DNA of 59,584 nt, taken from positions 1-59,584 of the forward strand of contig CAKZUG010000010.1 of NCBI GenBank assembly GCA_937920545.1, written 5' to 3'. The notes beneath the pieces were generated by a model. It did not search any database. It was not told where the DNA came from and worked only from the letters and a program-made list of their open reading frames with translations. The position numbers and the translations under genes were made by a program. This document shows positions 52,281 through 59,584 of the stretch, piece after piece (positions within the stretch are counted from its first letter, which is position 1; each line of letters begins with the position of its first letter). The stretch is from an uncultured Saccharophagus sp. GTDB taxonomy: Bacteria; Pseudomonadota; Gammaproteobacteria; Pseudomonadales; Cellvibrionaceae.

Positions 52281-54122
52281 TTATAGCTTATTTAAATAGT
52301 CAGCATCACGTACAGCACCTTTATCGGCACTTGTTGCTAATAGCGCATAGGCTTTCAGTGCAGTGGTAACCTTACGGGGCCTATAATCAACAGGCTTCCA
52401 GCCAAGCTTATCTTGCTCTAAACGTCTCTGGGCAAGCTCTTCATCGCTGATCAATACATTAATCCCACGATTAGGGATATCAATCAGAATTTTATCACCA
52501 GTCTTCACTAAACCAATTGCACCACCTGCTGCTGCCTCAGGGGAAACATGACCAATAGACAAGCCAGATGTGCCACCCGAAAAACGACCATCGGTTAATA
52601 ATGCACAAGATGCGCCTAAGCCTTTCGATTTTAAGTAAGACGTTGGGTACAACATCTCTTGCATGCCTGGACCACCTTTTGGCCCCTCATAACGCACAAT
52701 CACAATCGCACCTTCCTTGACGCGATCATTCAAAATATCATCAACCGCCTGATCCTGTGATTCAGTAATATGTGCCGTACCCTCAAACACATGAATACTT
52801 TCATCAACACCCGCCGTTTTCACGACACAACCATCTAGCGCAATATTACCAAACAATACCGCAAGGCCGCCCTCTTTACTGTAAGCGTGCTCATATGAGC
52901 GAATACAGCCTTCGGCACGGTTCCCGTCAAGGCTATTCCATCGTGTACTTTGGCTAAAAGCTTGCTGCGTACGAATTCCGGCAGGGCCAGCCTTAAAAAA
53001 GGTAGCCACTTCTTGAGACCCCGTTTGGGTGATATCCCATTTGGCTATCGCCTCAGCCATACTAGGGCTATGGACTGTCGGGCAGTCGGTGTGCAGTAAA
53101 TTTGCACGAGAAAGCTCGCCTAAAATAGCAAAAATACCACCTGCACGGTGAACATCTTCGATATGGTATTTTTGAATATTTGGAGCAACCTTACACAGCT
53201 GGGGTACAACACGACTTATTCGATCAATATCTTTTAGCGTAAAGTCAATTTCGCCTTCAATCGCAATAGCCAGTAAATGTAAAATGGTATTCGTTGAGCC
53301 ACCCATAGCCACATCAAGTGTAATGGCGTTTTCAAATGCTTTTTTATTACCTATATTACGGGGAAGAACGTTCGCATTATCGTTTTCATAGTAATCTTTA
53401 CATAACTCAACAATTAAGTCGCCAGCACGCTCAAACAAAGCACGACGGTCAGAGTGCGTTGCCAATGTTGTCCCGTTACCGGGAAGGCTCAACCCTAATG
53501 CTTCTGTTAAACAGTTCATTGAGTTTGCAGTAAACATACCCGAGCAAGAGCCGCATGTTGGGCACGCGCTTTTTTCAATTTCTTCTACATACTCATCACT
53601 GGCCGTATCGTCAGCGGCTATCACCATAGCATCAACTAGATCCAAACCATGCTCAGCGAGTTTTGTTTTACCGGCCTCCATTGGACCGCCAGAAACAAAT
53701 ACAACGGGGATATTTAGCCTAAAAGCAGCCATCATCATACCCGGTGTGATTTTGTCACAGTTAGAGATGCACACCATGGCGTCAGCGCAATGTGCATTTA
53801 CCATGTATTCGACCGAATCAGCAATAATTTCACGGCTAGGCAAGCTGTAAAGCATGCCATCATGGCCCATAGCGATACCATCATCGACGGCAATAGTATT
53901 GAATTCTTTTGCTACGCCGCCGGCTTTTTCAATTTGACGAGCAACCAACTGCCCCATATCTTTTAAGTGAACATGACCAGGCACAAATTGCGTAAAAGAA
54001 TTAACAACAGCAATAATAGGTTTTTGAAAATCGTCATCTTTCATGCCTGTTGCACGCCAAAGGGCGCGTGCGCCAGCCATATTACGACCTTGAGTGGTGG
54101 TTCTGGAACGATACGTTGGCAT
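52281..54122 (-). CDS. ilvD: Dihydroxy-acid dehydratase
   Basis: 613 residues from ATG 54122 (GGAG eight bases upstream). An iron-sulfur dehydratase of the branched-chain amino-acid pathway, converting dihydroxy acids to 2-oxo acids. It has [11 protein letters not shown], the cluster region [20 protein letters not shown] and the C-terminal [19 protein letters not shown]. Length and motifs fit the ~615-residue bacterial class. No other ilv genes are adjacent. Confidence 0.97.
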   Translation of the reverse strand: MPTYRSRTTTQGRNMAGARALWRATGMKDDDFQKPIIAVVNSFTQFVPGHVHLKDMGQLVARQIEKAGGVAKEFNTIAVDDGIAMGHDGMLYSLPSREIIADSVEYMVNAHCADAMVCISNCDKITPGMMMAAFRLNIPVVFVSGGPMEAGKTKLAEHGLDLVDAMVIAADDTASDEYVEEIEKSACPTCGSCSGMFTANSMNCLTEALGLSLPGNGTTLATHSDRRALFERAGDLIVELCKDYYENDNANVLPRNIGNKKAFENAITLDVAMGGSTNTILHLLAIAIEGEIDFTLKDIDRISRVVPQLCKVAPNIQKYHIEDVHRAGGIFAILGELSRANLLHTDCPTVHSPSMAEAIAKWDITQTGSQEVATFFKAGPAGIRTQQAFSQSTRWNSLDGNRAEGCIRSYEHAYSKEGGLAVLFGNIALDGCVVKTAGVDESIHVFEGTAHITESQDQAVDDILNDRVKEGAIVIVRYEGPKGGPGMQEMLYPTSYLKSKGLGASCALLTDGRFSGGTSGLSIGHVSPEAAAGGAIGLVKTGDKILIDIPNRGINVLISDEELAQRRLEQDKLGWKPVDYRPRKVTTALKAYALLATSADKGAVRDADYLNKL

Positions 54123-54158
54123 AATTAATACTCCGCTTTGTAAGTACTCATGCATACT

Positions 54159-54493
54159 CTTTTAAAAGTAGATGATAGAAAAAGTGTCAATAAACAGTGG
54201 CAATATGTGAGCGAACTGAAAATATTCACTGCCTGTATTTGGCCGTTTATATGAGACGTGTTTGTTTTTATATATTGATAATTCCACAATAAAATCAACA
54301 CGACTTAATGTGTACGGGAGAATACCAGAAATAAACAGATAAAAGAAAAGCTAAAAGTAAGTTTTCAACTTAACTCGTCTTAAAGGGCTAAAATGAAACT
54401 TAAGACGAAGAGATAGGACATAAAATTCGAAGAGTATATATACCATCAATACAAAACATACGCGGTTGTCGCGCGTTTTGCATGAAGGCATGC
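54159..54493. other. Intergenic region between ilvD and insertion-sequence remnant
   Basis: About 335 bp with no gene. The only structure seen is a short inverted repeat CGTCTTAA (54376-54383) / TTAAGACG (54400-54407). The ilvD promoter should be near its low-coordinate end. Confidence 0.4.
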
Positions 54494-54658
54494 TTAAGAG
54501 AACCGAATGGCAAGATACTCTTCAAGCTCAAGCTCGGCGTGAAGAGCCGCCTCGCTTAATTGTTTAATCGGTGAAGTTAGCACACCGTCTTTGCCGTTAA
54601 GATGTTTACCTTCTTCGCACGCTTTTACTGCTTTTTGAAAATCGAATTGAGTTGTCAT
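54494..54658 (-). pseudogene. N-terminal remnant of an IS256-family transposase
   Basis: A 54-residue frame whose first ~44 residues (MTTQFDFQKAVKACEEGKH…, GKDGVLTSPIKQL, EAALHAELE) match the conserved N-terminus of IS256-family transposases, which are about 400 residues. The frame then diverges and ends at TAA. Upstream (54692-54709) TGACACAGATTTTTGAAC resembles the terminal inverted repeat of such elements. The catalytic domain is absent. It is most likely a truncated IS copy; expression as a small protein is possible but untested. Confidence 0.7.
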
Positions 54659-54907
54659 ATGTCATTCCTGTTTTTTTACAGCTTACTGAAATGACACAGA
54701 TTTTTGAACATTACCAATAAGGAGGTTTCCATTCCCCGCCTCTTCGTATTTCTACTACCCCTTTGTACGCCTCTCTAGTTGTATTGATAAATCCAGCCTC
54801 GCCCCTTCTATATGGCTCAGTTAGAAACATCTATCATGCTATGAGAGCAGTAATTTGAATATATCAGAGGAAAAACGTTTCTGTTTAGGTTGTCAAAATA
54901 CAATCTA

Positions 54908-54923
54908 GGGAACCTCTGATTAA
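54908..54923. mobile_element. Solo end of MITE family 1
   Basis: CTAGGGAACCTCTGATTAAG reproduces the end of the family-1 MITE with one substitution (GGGAACC for GGGAGCC). No second end follows before the gene at 54941. A truncated copy or a diverged relative. Confidence 0.5.
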
Positions 54924-54940
54924 GTAGTGATATACCTGTC

Positions 54941-56623
54941 TTATATTAATGCTGCAGGATAAACTTTTTTTAGCTGCTTGCATAAGTATTGATACCGCTT
55001 AAACTGCTTGTCATTGTCATCTACATGCCCAATAGATCTCATACTGTGCTTGCAGGATGCTTCATGCTCATATTTCTCTCCATGCTCCTGCGTATCAGCG
55101 ACAATAGCCTGTACTAAATTTAGATGAAGCCCCATATGTTTGGGGTAGGTAGCTAAAGCCTCTTTGAATGTTTTAATGGCTCTGTCGTAATTTTTATTAT
55201 CATAGAAAGAGATGCCCTCTTTTGTTAACGCTGCGGTCTTATCTTTACCTTGGTCAGAAATGGGTTCCACAGCAATAGCATCTATCGCAGATAAAACATC
55301 GGGCTCTCTTGCGTGCCTTGCCGCTAAAGTAACCAGTAAATCATTGGCCTCATCCTCTTTATTGATAGCTTGCATACTTCTCGCGTATTCCAAGCTCACT
55401 TCAACAGGCGGTGACGGTAAATTGCCATACATTGCTTTCGCTTTTTCAATATTCGCTATGGCTTTATCCGGCTCACCTTGCGCAGCCAATATTTGTGTTT
55501 CAACCATTTGCGCCTGTGTTGCTACATCTAAACGATTAGCATAACGCTTTTTAGCTCGGCTTAAGAACGTTTCAGCTTGCTTTACAATTTGCTTCGCCTC
55601 TACTGACTGATCATTTTTAGTGGCTTCAGCCGCTTTTCTTGCATAATTAAAGTAATCTTGCTCAGATTCATGACAAGAATTAAGCCCCCATTTAATCGAT
55701 TGCTGATGAGAGCGGAGCGACAGTGCATCATCATGATTGACCTCCGCTAACCCTGCTAACTTTCGGTGGCGAAGCACCGATTTAGGGGAAACATGTGTGG
55801 CATCCTCTAGTGCTTTTTGCGCTGCTAACGTATCCCTTTGCTTGAGCTTTACATCAGCCAGTAAATCATGCGCCTCGATGTATCTTGAGTCTTCAGCAAT
55901 AAGCTCATTAAAAATAGATTCTGCGCCCTCAAGGTCGCCCATTTCTATCAACGTTTTACCCATCCCTAAGCGCGCCCATACAAGCGGTTTTTTGGTTACT
56001 ACACCCTTATAAACTTTAAGGGCTTCACTCAGCTGTTTTAAAATAAAGTGCAATTGCGCTTTTATTTTGAGTATATCGTGTGAATAACGACTGCCCGCCG
56101 CGATCATATCGTTGCACATTTTAAGCGCGCCTTTATAGTCTCCATCTGATATCTGCTCTTTAATTTCAATAAGCGCCTCGTGACGTACGATTGCTCGGTC
56201 CAATCGAAACTTGAGTGAAGCAGGTGTATATGGCTTTGTAATGTAATCATCAGGCTGACTTTCTAATGCGCCTAAAACCATCTCTCGCGATGACTCACCA
56301 GTAATAATGACAAAAAGACTTGTCATCAATAGCACTCTTAAGTGCCTAATCTCCTCAAGAATTTGCTGGCCATCTTTACCAGACCCAAGATTATAATCAC
56401 ATAACACGATATCGTATTTACGTTTTGCACACGCCCGGATGGCCTCTTCACCGTTAGCCGCAGTGTCAACATGAGACGACCCAAATGTTTTCAATAAACG
56501 AGTTAAAGAGCCACGTATTTCAGGGAAATCATCAATAACCAAGCAATACTTACCTGAATAAATTTTAACAATTTCAATCTGTTTAATTTTCTCTGCGTTC
56601 TTATCATGTAAAAGAGGATTCAC
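54941..56623 (-). CDS. Response regulator with TPR-like C-terminal region
   Basis: 560 residues. A receiver domain covers ~25-145: acidic pair Asp31-Asp32, phosphorylatable Asp76 (IVLCDYNLG), Thr108 and Lys130 (YITKPYTP). Residues ~150-560 are helical repeats with TPR character (ALKVYKG…, AESIFNELIAEDSRYIEAHDLLADVKL, NYDRAIKTFKEALATYPKHMGLHLNL). No DNA-binding or enzymatic output domain is seen, so output is probably through protein contacts. No histidine kinase is adjacent, hence an orphan. The promoter is not clear. Confidence 0.88.
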   Translation of the reverse strand: MNPLLHDKNAEKIKQIEIVKIYSGKYCLVIDDFPEIRGSLTRLLKTFGSSHVDTAANGEEAIRACAKRKYDIVLCDYNLGSGKDGQQILEEIRHLRVLLMTSLFVIITGESSREMVLGALESQPDDYITKPYTPASLKFRLDRAIVRHEALIEIKEQISDGDYKGALKMCNDMIAAGSRYSHDILKIKAQLHFILKQLSEALKVYKGVVTKKPLVWARLGMGKTLIEMGDLEGAESIFNELIAEDSRYIEAHDLLADVKLKQRDTLAAQKALEDATHVSPKSVLRHRKLAGLAEVNHDDALSLRSHQQSIKWGLNSCHESEQDYFNYARKAAEATKNDQSVEAKQIVKQAETFLSRAKKRYANRLDVATQAQMVETQILAAQGEPDKAIANIEKAKAMYGNLPSPPVEVSLEYARSMQAINKEDEANDLLVTLAARHAREPDVLSAIDAIAVEPISDQGKDKTAALTKEGISFYDNKNYDRAIKTFKEALATYPKHMGLHLNLVQAIVADTQEHGEKYEHEASCKHSMRSIGHVDDNDKQFKRYQYLCKQLKKVYPAALI

Positions 56624-57267
56624 TGACAGACTCCCGCCCCACTTATAATGTTTTAATACTTTAATTGTAGACAGGATGCTTAAGTCTGCATCACTTTATA
56701 TATAGCCAACATAATCATAAAAACCGAACAATAAGTTTACATTCAGAAAATACTGTTTCACCGTAATGGTATTTAGAGGATCACTAGTCAGTATTAAACA
56801 ACAGATAACGTAAAAGCGGTAAAAGGGTTAAGGTACTTTTAAAGTATTACAGCCCAATACTGTTGTAAAAAAGATAACAAAACATTCACACCTATTTATA
56901 GGTACTGCAAAGTCAGGTGGGTGACGGTAATCTGCCAACAAGTCAAATGTGATCTAAAAAAATAGCGATAAACTCGACAAAATAGATTAGTGCATACTGA
57001 TGAGAGTAAGGTTTAGAAAACATTAAAAAAGAATCAACTTTCATCAAAAATGGTGTTTATTACTCAATTTCAAACAAAAATTATTGGTACATGTCATCAA
57101 AAGCGTTATAAATGTAACTTAAGTGTTAATTTAAGCACCTAAAGCTTTGCCAACACTGCTTGAGACCCAGTAATCAACATGACTAATGCAAAGCCAGGAC
57201 GCCATACCACTGATGCTCCTTGTGCAAAACTTGAAAACAAACACATAAAAAGAATAGAGAGAACGAG
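56624..57267. other. Long AT-rich intergenic region, no gene seen
   Basis: 644 bp between two divergent genes, low in G+C. I found no reading frame of plausible composition, no tRNA and no clear promoter pair. A regulatory region or an unrecognised small RNA is possible. The ribosome binding site AGAGAG for the next gene lies at about 57256-57261. Confidence 0.45.
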
Positions 57268-58896
57268 ATGCAGACTAAATTAATTCAAACCTTACTTATT
57301 AGCATGATTCTCACCGCATGCGGCGGAGAATCAGAAGAAACCAATCCGTCGAATACGACAAACTCAGGGTCCCCTGTTAACCCTGTTAACCCTGTTGACC
57401 CTGTTGACCCTGTTGATCCTGTTGATCCTGTTGATCCTGTTGATCCTGTTGATCCTGTTGATCCTGTTGATCCTGTTGATCCTGTTGACGCACCCAAAAA
57501 CGCATTTACGCGAATACAACTCAAAAAAGAATCTCGATTAACAGGTGCATCACATACATCTGACGGCTCTATTACCGTTGGCCGAGAAAACAAAAAACCT
57601 TCGTTCTTTGGGTCAATGGGAGCTGCTGCTGTATCTTATAAAAACTATCAATATAGTGCTTATTATACTGATCGTAATAAAGGAGAAGGAGATAAAAAAT
57701 ATGCTGAACTAATTGTTGCGCGTCGAGCATTGAACCCCGTCGGGGATTGGGAGTCCTCAAAACTTAAGGGATATAAAGTTACCAGCGAAGATACTCACAA
57801 CCGTATTAATATAGCTATTTCAGAAGGTGACGGCGTTATACATGTAACGTTTGACCACCATAACACCTCTAAAATTAATTATGCGCGTACTGCTCAAGGA
57901 GTCGCGGATAACCCAGAAAACATAGAATGGAACAATAATACCTTTACTTACACACCCGATTTAGGTATTCAAAACCTAAAAAGTAGCCTTGGTGTACCTC
58001 GTGTTACCGTGACTTACCCCGTATTGACATCATTCCCTGGCGGAAACCTCATTCTATACATGCGAAATGGACATGCAAACGGCGGCGCAATGAAAGTAAG
58101 TCGTTATGAATCAAGTAGCAATAAATGGGTTAGCGCAAAACTTGTTTCATCTGGAGAAAAAGCCAACTACAAAGGTAATGTTGTAGAGCGCGGCCCTTAC
58201 ACTGCAGGAGGCATGAGGGTATCGCCAAACGGTGACCTGCATGTTGCTTGGGTTTTTAGAGAAGAACCAGCCAACTGTAATCCAGGAAAAAGTAACGGAT
58301 TAGACTGTAATCACGGTCTTTATTATGCTTTTAGTAAAGATGAAGGCAAGACTTGGTATGCAAGTAATGGCGCTCTATCCGCAAACATTAACCAAGGTCA
58401 ACCCTTAAGTGTTGAAGATCAAAACTTAGCCGTATTACCCATACCTACAGCATTACGACCATCGAACGTTTCCATTGCCTCGGCTATTGACTTAAAAACT
58501 GGCATGATGCACGTATTAATCTCCCACAAAACTAACGCTCGTGGCCCAAGCAAAATACATCATTACTATCGTACGCCTGATGGGGGTTGGGAAGGTGGCG
58601 TATCTACTTTTGATGCGTCAGACGTTCAAATCGCTTTTAGAGGAGACCAGCTTTTTGCTTTTGCAGGTCGTGGAGACGCACAAATCTATCATTCATCCAG
58701 AAAAGATAATTTTGCAAACTGGGCAAAAATGAAAATGCCGCAAGTGAGCGGTACGAAAAAAAATATTGGCGGAGGCTATACAACGTGGGACATATCATTA
58801 CTGAACAAAGGTAAGGTAACAGCGCTTTGGCATAGACAAGCCGCTAACCTAGGTGACGCCTCACCAGTTGATACATATATCTTTGACCTGAAATAA
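57268..58896 (+). CDS. Lipoprotein with Pro-Val-Asp repeat linker and BNR_4-like beta-propeller
   Basis: 542 residues. Lipobox LTAC (Cys18), a Ser/Asn/Glu stretch, then 13 tripeptide units (PVN x2, PVD x11; about 36-74) as a stiff linker. After that comes a propeller domain with BNR_4-type features: [58 protein letters not shown]. The BNR_4 fold is found in ulvan-type polysaccharide lyases (PL24/PL25) and related proteins. The His-rich FDHHN region is consistent with, but does not prove, a lyase. A surface polysaccharide-degrading role is inferred. It ends at a clear terminator and has no neighbouring PUL genes. Confidence 0.8.
   Translation: MQTKLIQTLLISMILTACGGESEETNPSNTTNSGSPVNPVNPVDPVDPVDPVDPVDPVDPVDPVDPVDPVDPVDAPKNAFTRIQLKKESRLTGASHTSDGSITVGRENKKPSFFGSMGAAAVSYKNYQYSAYYTDRNKGEGDKKYAELIVARRALNPVGDWESSKLKGYKVTSEDTHNRINIAISEGDGVIHVTFDHHNTSKINYARTAQGVADNPENIEWNNNTFTYTPDLGIQNLKSSLGVPRVTVTYPVLTSFPGGNLILYMRNGHANGGAMKVSRYESSSNKWVSAKLVSSGEKANYKGNVVERGPYTAGGMRVSPNGDLHVAWVFREEPANCNPGKSNGLDCNHGLYYAFSKDEGKTWYASNGALSANINQGQPLSVEDQNLAVLPIPTALRPSNVSIASAIDLKTGMMHVLISHKTNARGPSKIHHYYRTPDGGWEGGVSTFDASDVQIAFRGDQLFAFAGRGDAQIYHSSRKDNFANWAKMKMPQVSGTKKNIGGGYTTWDISLLNKGKVTALWHRQAANLGDASPVDTYIFDLK
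57373..57489. repeat. 9-bp tandem repeat coding for PVD units (13 copies)
   Basis: CCTGTT(A/G)A(C/T) repeated 13 times: two CCTGTTAAC, two CCTGTTGAC, eight identical CCTGTTGAT, one CCTGTTGAC. The identity of the central units indicates recent expansion in frame. Confidence 0.95.
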
Positions 58897-58924
58897 TTCA
58901 AGTACGCTCTAGATTTAAATATTT

Positions 58925-58949
58925 AAAACCCCTACTACAGGGGTTTTTT
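58925..58949 (+). terminator. Intrinsic terminator of the BNR lipoprotein gene
   Basis: AAAACCCCT (58925-58933) pairs with AGGGGTTTT (58939-58947) around ACTAC, with a continuing T-run, 29 bp after the stop. Confidence 0.92.
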
Positions 58950-59067
58950 CAAATAAAGATTATTAATACATAGTTTAATTTATAGTAATCGTGAATAATT
59001 AAAAATATTATCGAAGGTTTAATCAATAATCACAGTTATCTGAAACCCTTTATATCAAACTAATACC

Positions 59068-59522
59068 ATGTCTTCCCATAAATCACACTAAAGGCTTTAC
59101 ACTGATAGAGCTAACCGTCGTTATTATATTACTTGGTATTTTTAGAGTGAAGGCTATTGGTAAATCACAACAATTAGCTGATGCAATAAAGGCTTCAATA
59201 GTAAAAAATCTAGCAAACAGTATATAAAATATATCAAAATGCATTTTTATCCCTTTGGATGTTTTTCATTTAGGCTTGACGGCTAAGGATGTGTGAATCA
59301 AGCAACTATGCATATTAAAGAAATATATTCTGGAGATTGGAATCCTGTATTTGATGATGCTTTTATATTAACTGAGCTAGGTAACTTAGATAGCTTACCC
59401 GAAATAATAGTTCTTAACATCAGCAAACAGAAGTTGAAGAACTATTAGGCATTACGCAACCGCCAACCCCCCTTTCCTTTAAGCGAAACCCTTTTGATTA
59501 CGCTATCCCCTTCAAAAAATAA
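59068..59522 (+). pseudogene. Decayed type IV pilin / pseudopilin gene
   Basis: The class III signal KGFTLIELTVVIILLGI is readable at 59090-59140, the hallmark of prepilin-peptidase substrates, but no start codon shares its frame. ATG 59068 gives MSSHK and would join it if one A of the AAA run near 59082 were removed. Downstream, coding-like pieces appear in changing frames: VYKIYQNAF, CVNQATMHIKEIYSGDWNPVFDDAF (59293 onward), and EVEELLGITQPPTPLSF to TAA at 59522. At least three frameshifts or stops make it non-functional unless the sequence is in error. Confidence 0.75.
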
Positions 59523-59584
59523 AAAATCATCAGTATTGGCGCCCATAATAGCTTTACACACCAAGTACTGGTAAATGACTTTTA

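Noticed and set aside
57285-57593. A 102-residue antisense frame made of Gly-Ser-Thr repeats
   Set aside because: It is the reverse complement of the PVD tandem repeat in the lipoprotein gene.

Overview
The window reads as chromosomal DNA of a free-living marine-type gammaproteobacterium, most likely from the Cellvibrionaceae side (Saccharophagus/Teredinibacter relatives). This placement is an inference. It rests on the fused BioH-BioC protein, which is known from those genera, on a TonB receptor/SapC/tryptophan-halogenase locus, on the syntenic block ygfB-pepP-ubiH-ubiI // zapA-6S RNA-fau, and on long Asp-rich, BNR and lipoprotein surface proteins. No tRNA, rRNA, CRISPR array or prophage is visible.

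Layout. 1-5126 (-): a huge partial secreted protein with five Ig-like domains and many thrombospondin type-3 repeats. 5547-7040 (+): an FAD oxidoreductase. 7234-10482 (-): phosphoglycolate phosphatase and a secreted alpha/beta hydrolase. 10483-12413: a gene-poor stretch holding a small membrane-protein gene split by a MITE. 12414-18265 (-): the urea ABC transporter urtABCDE, with a terminator between urtA and urtB. 18511-23452 (-): biotin genes bioB, bioF and bioHC behind a BirA-type operator, divergent from comF. 24557-24689: a second MITE. 25000-32222 (+): TonB-dependent receptor, SapC and two flavin-dependent halogenases. 32290-39678 (-): an isoprenylcysteine-methyltransferase-like protein, an MMPL/RND exporter and pqiABC. 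39930-44537 (-): ubiI, ubiH, pepP, ygfB. 44706-46205 (+): a ZapB-like coiled coil, zapA, 6S RNA and fau. 46298-48931 (-): an OmpA-family protein and a MATE pump. 49314-50903 (+): a repeat-bearing lipoprotein with an HExxH motif. 51019-54122 (-): lactonase-family lipoprotein and ilvD. 54494-54923: insertion-sequence debris. 54941-56623 (-): a TPR response regulator. 57268-58896 (+): a lipoprotein with a BNR_4-like propeller. 59068-59522: a decayed type IV pilin gene.

How the genes work together. Urt proteins import urea as a nitrogen source; no urease genes lie here. BioHC makes and releases the pimeloyl-ACP precursor that BioF and BioB carry towards biotin, with BirA as the likely repressor. 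PqiA/B/C form an envelope-spanning MCE lipid-transport system. UbiH and UbiI hydroxylate the ubiquinone ring. The 25.0-32.2 kb locus is a recurring but functionally unsettled receptor/halogenase association and is the best candidate for an incompletely described system.

Mobile and repetitive DNA. One MITE family (ends GGGAGCCTCTGATTAACC) is inserted at CTAG sites with apparent TA duplication. It has a 265-bp copy, a 133-bp internally deleted copy and a solo end. A second, unrelated inverted-repeat element occurs twice (28967-29089 and 39697-39836). In-frame tandem repeats occur in several envelope proteins.
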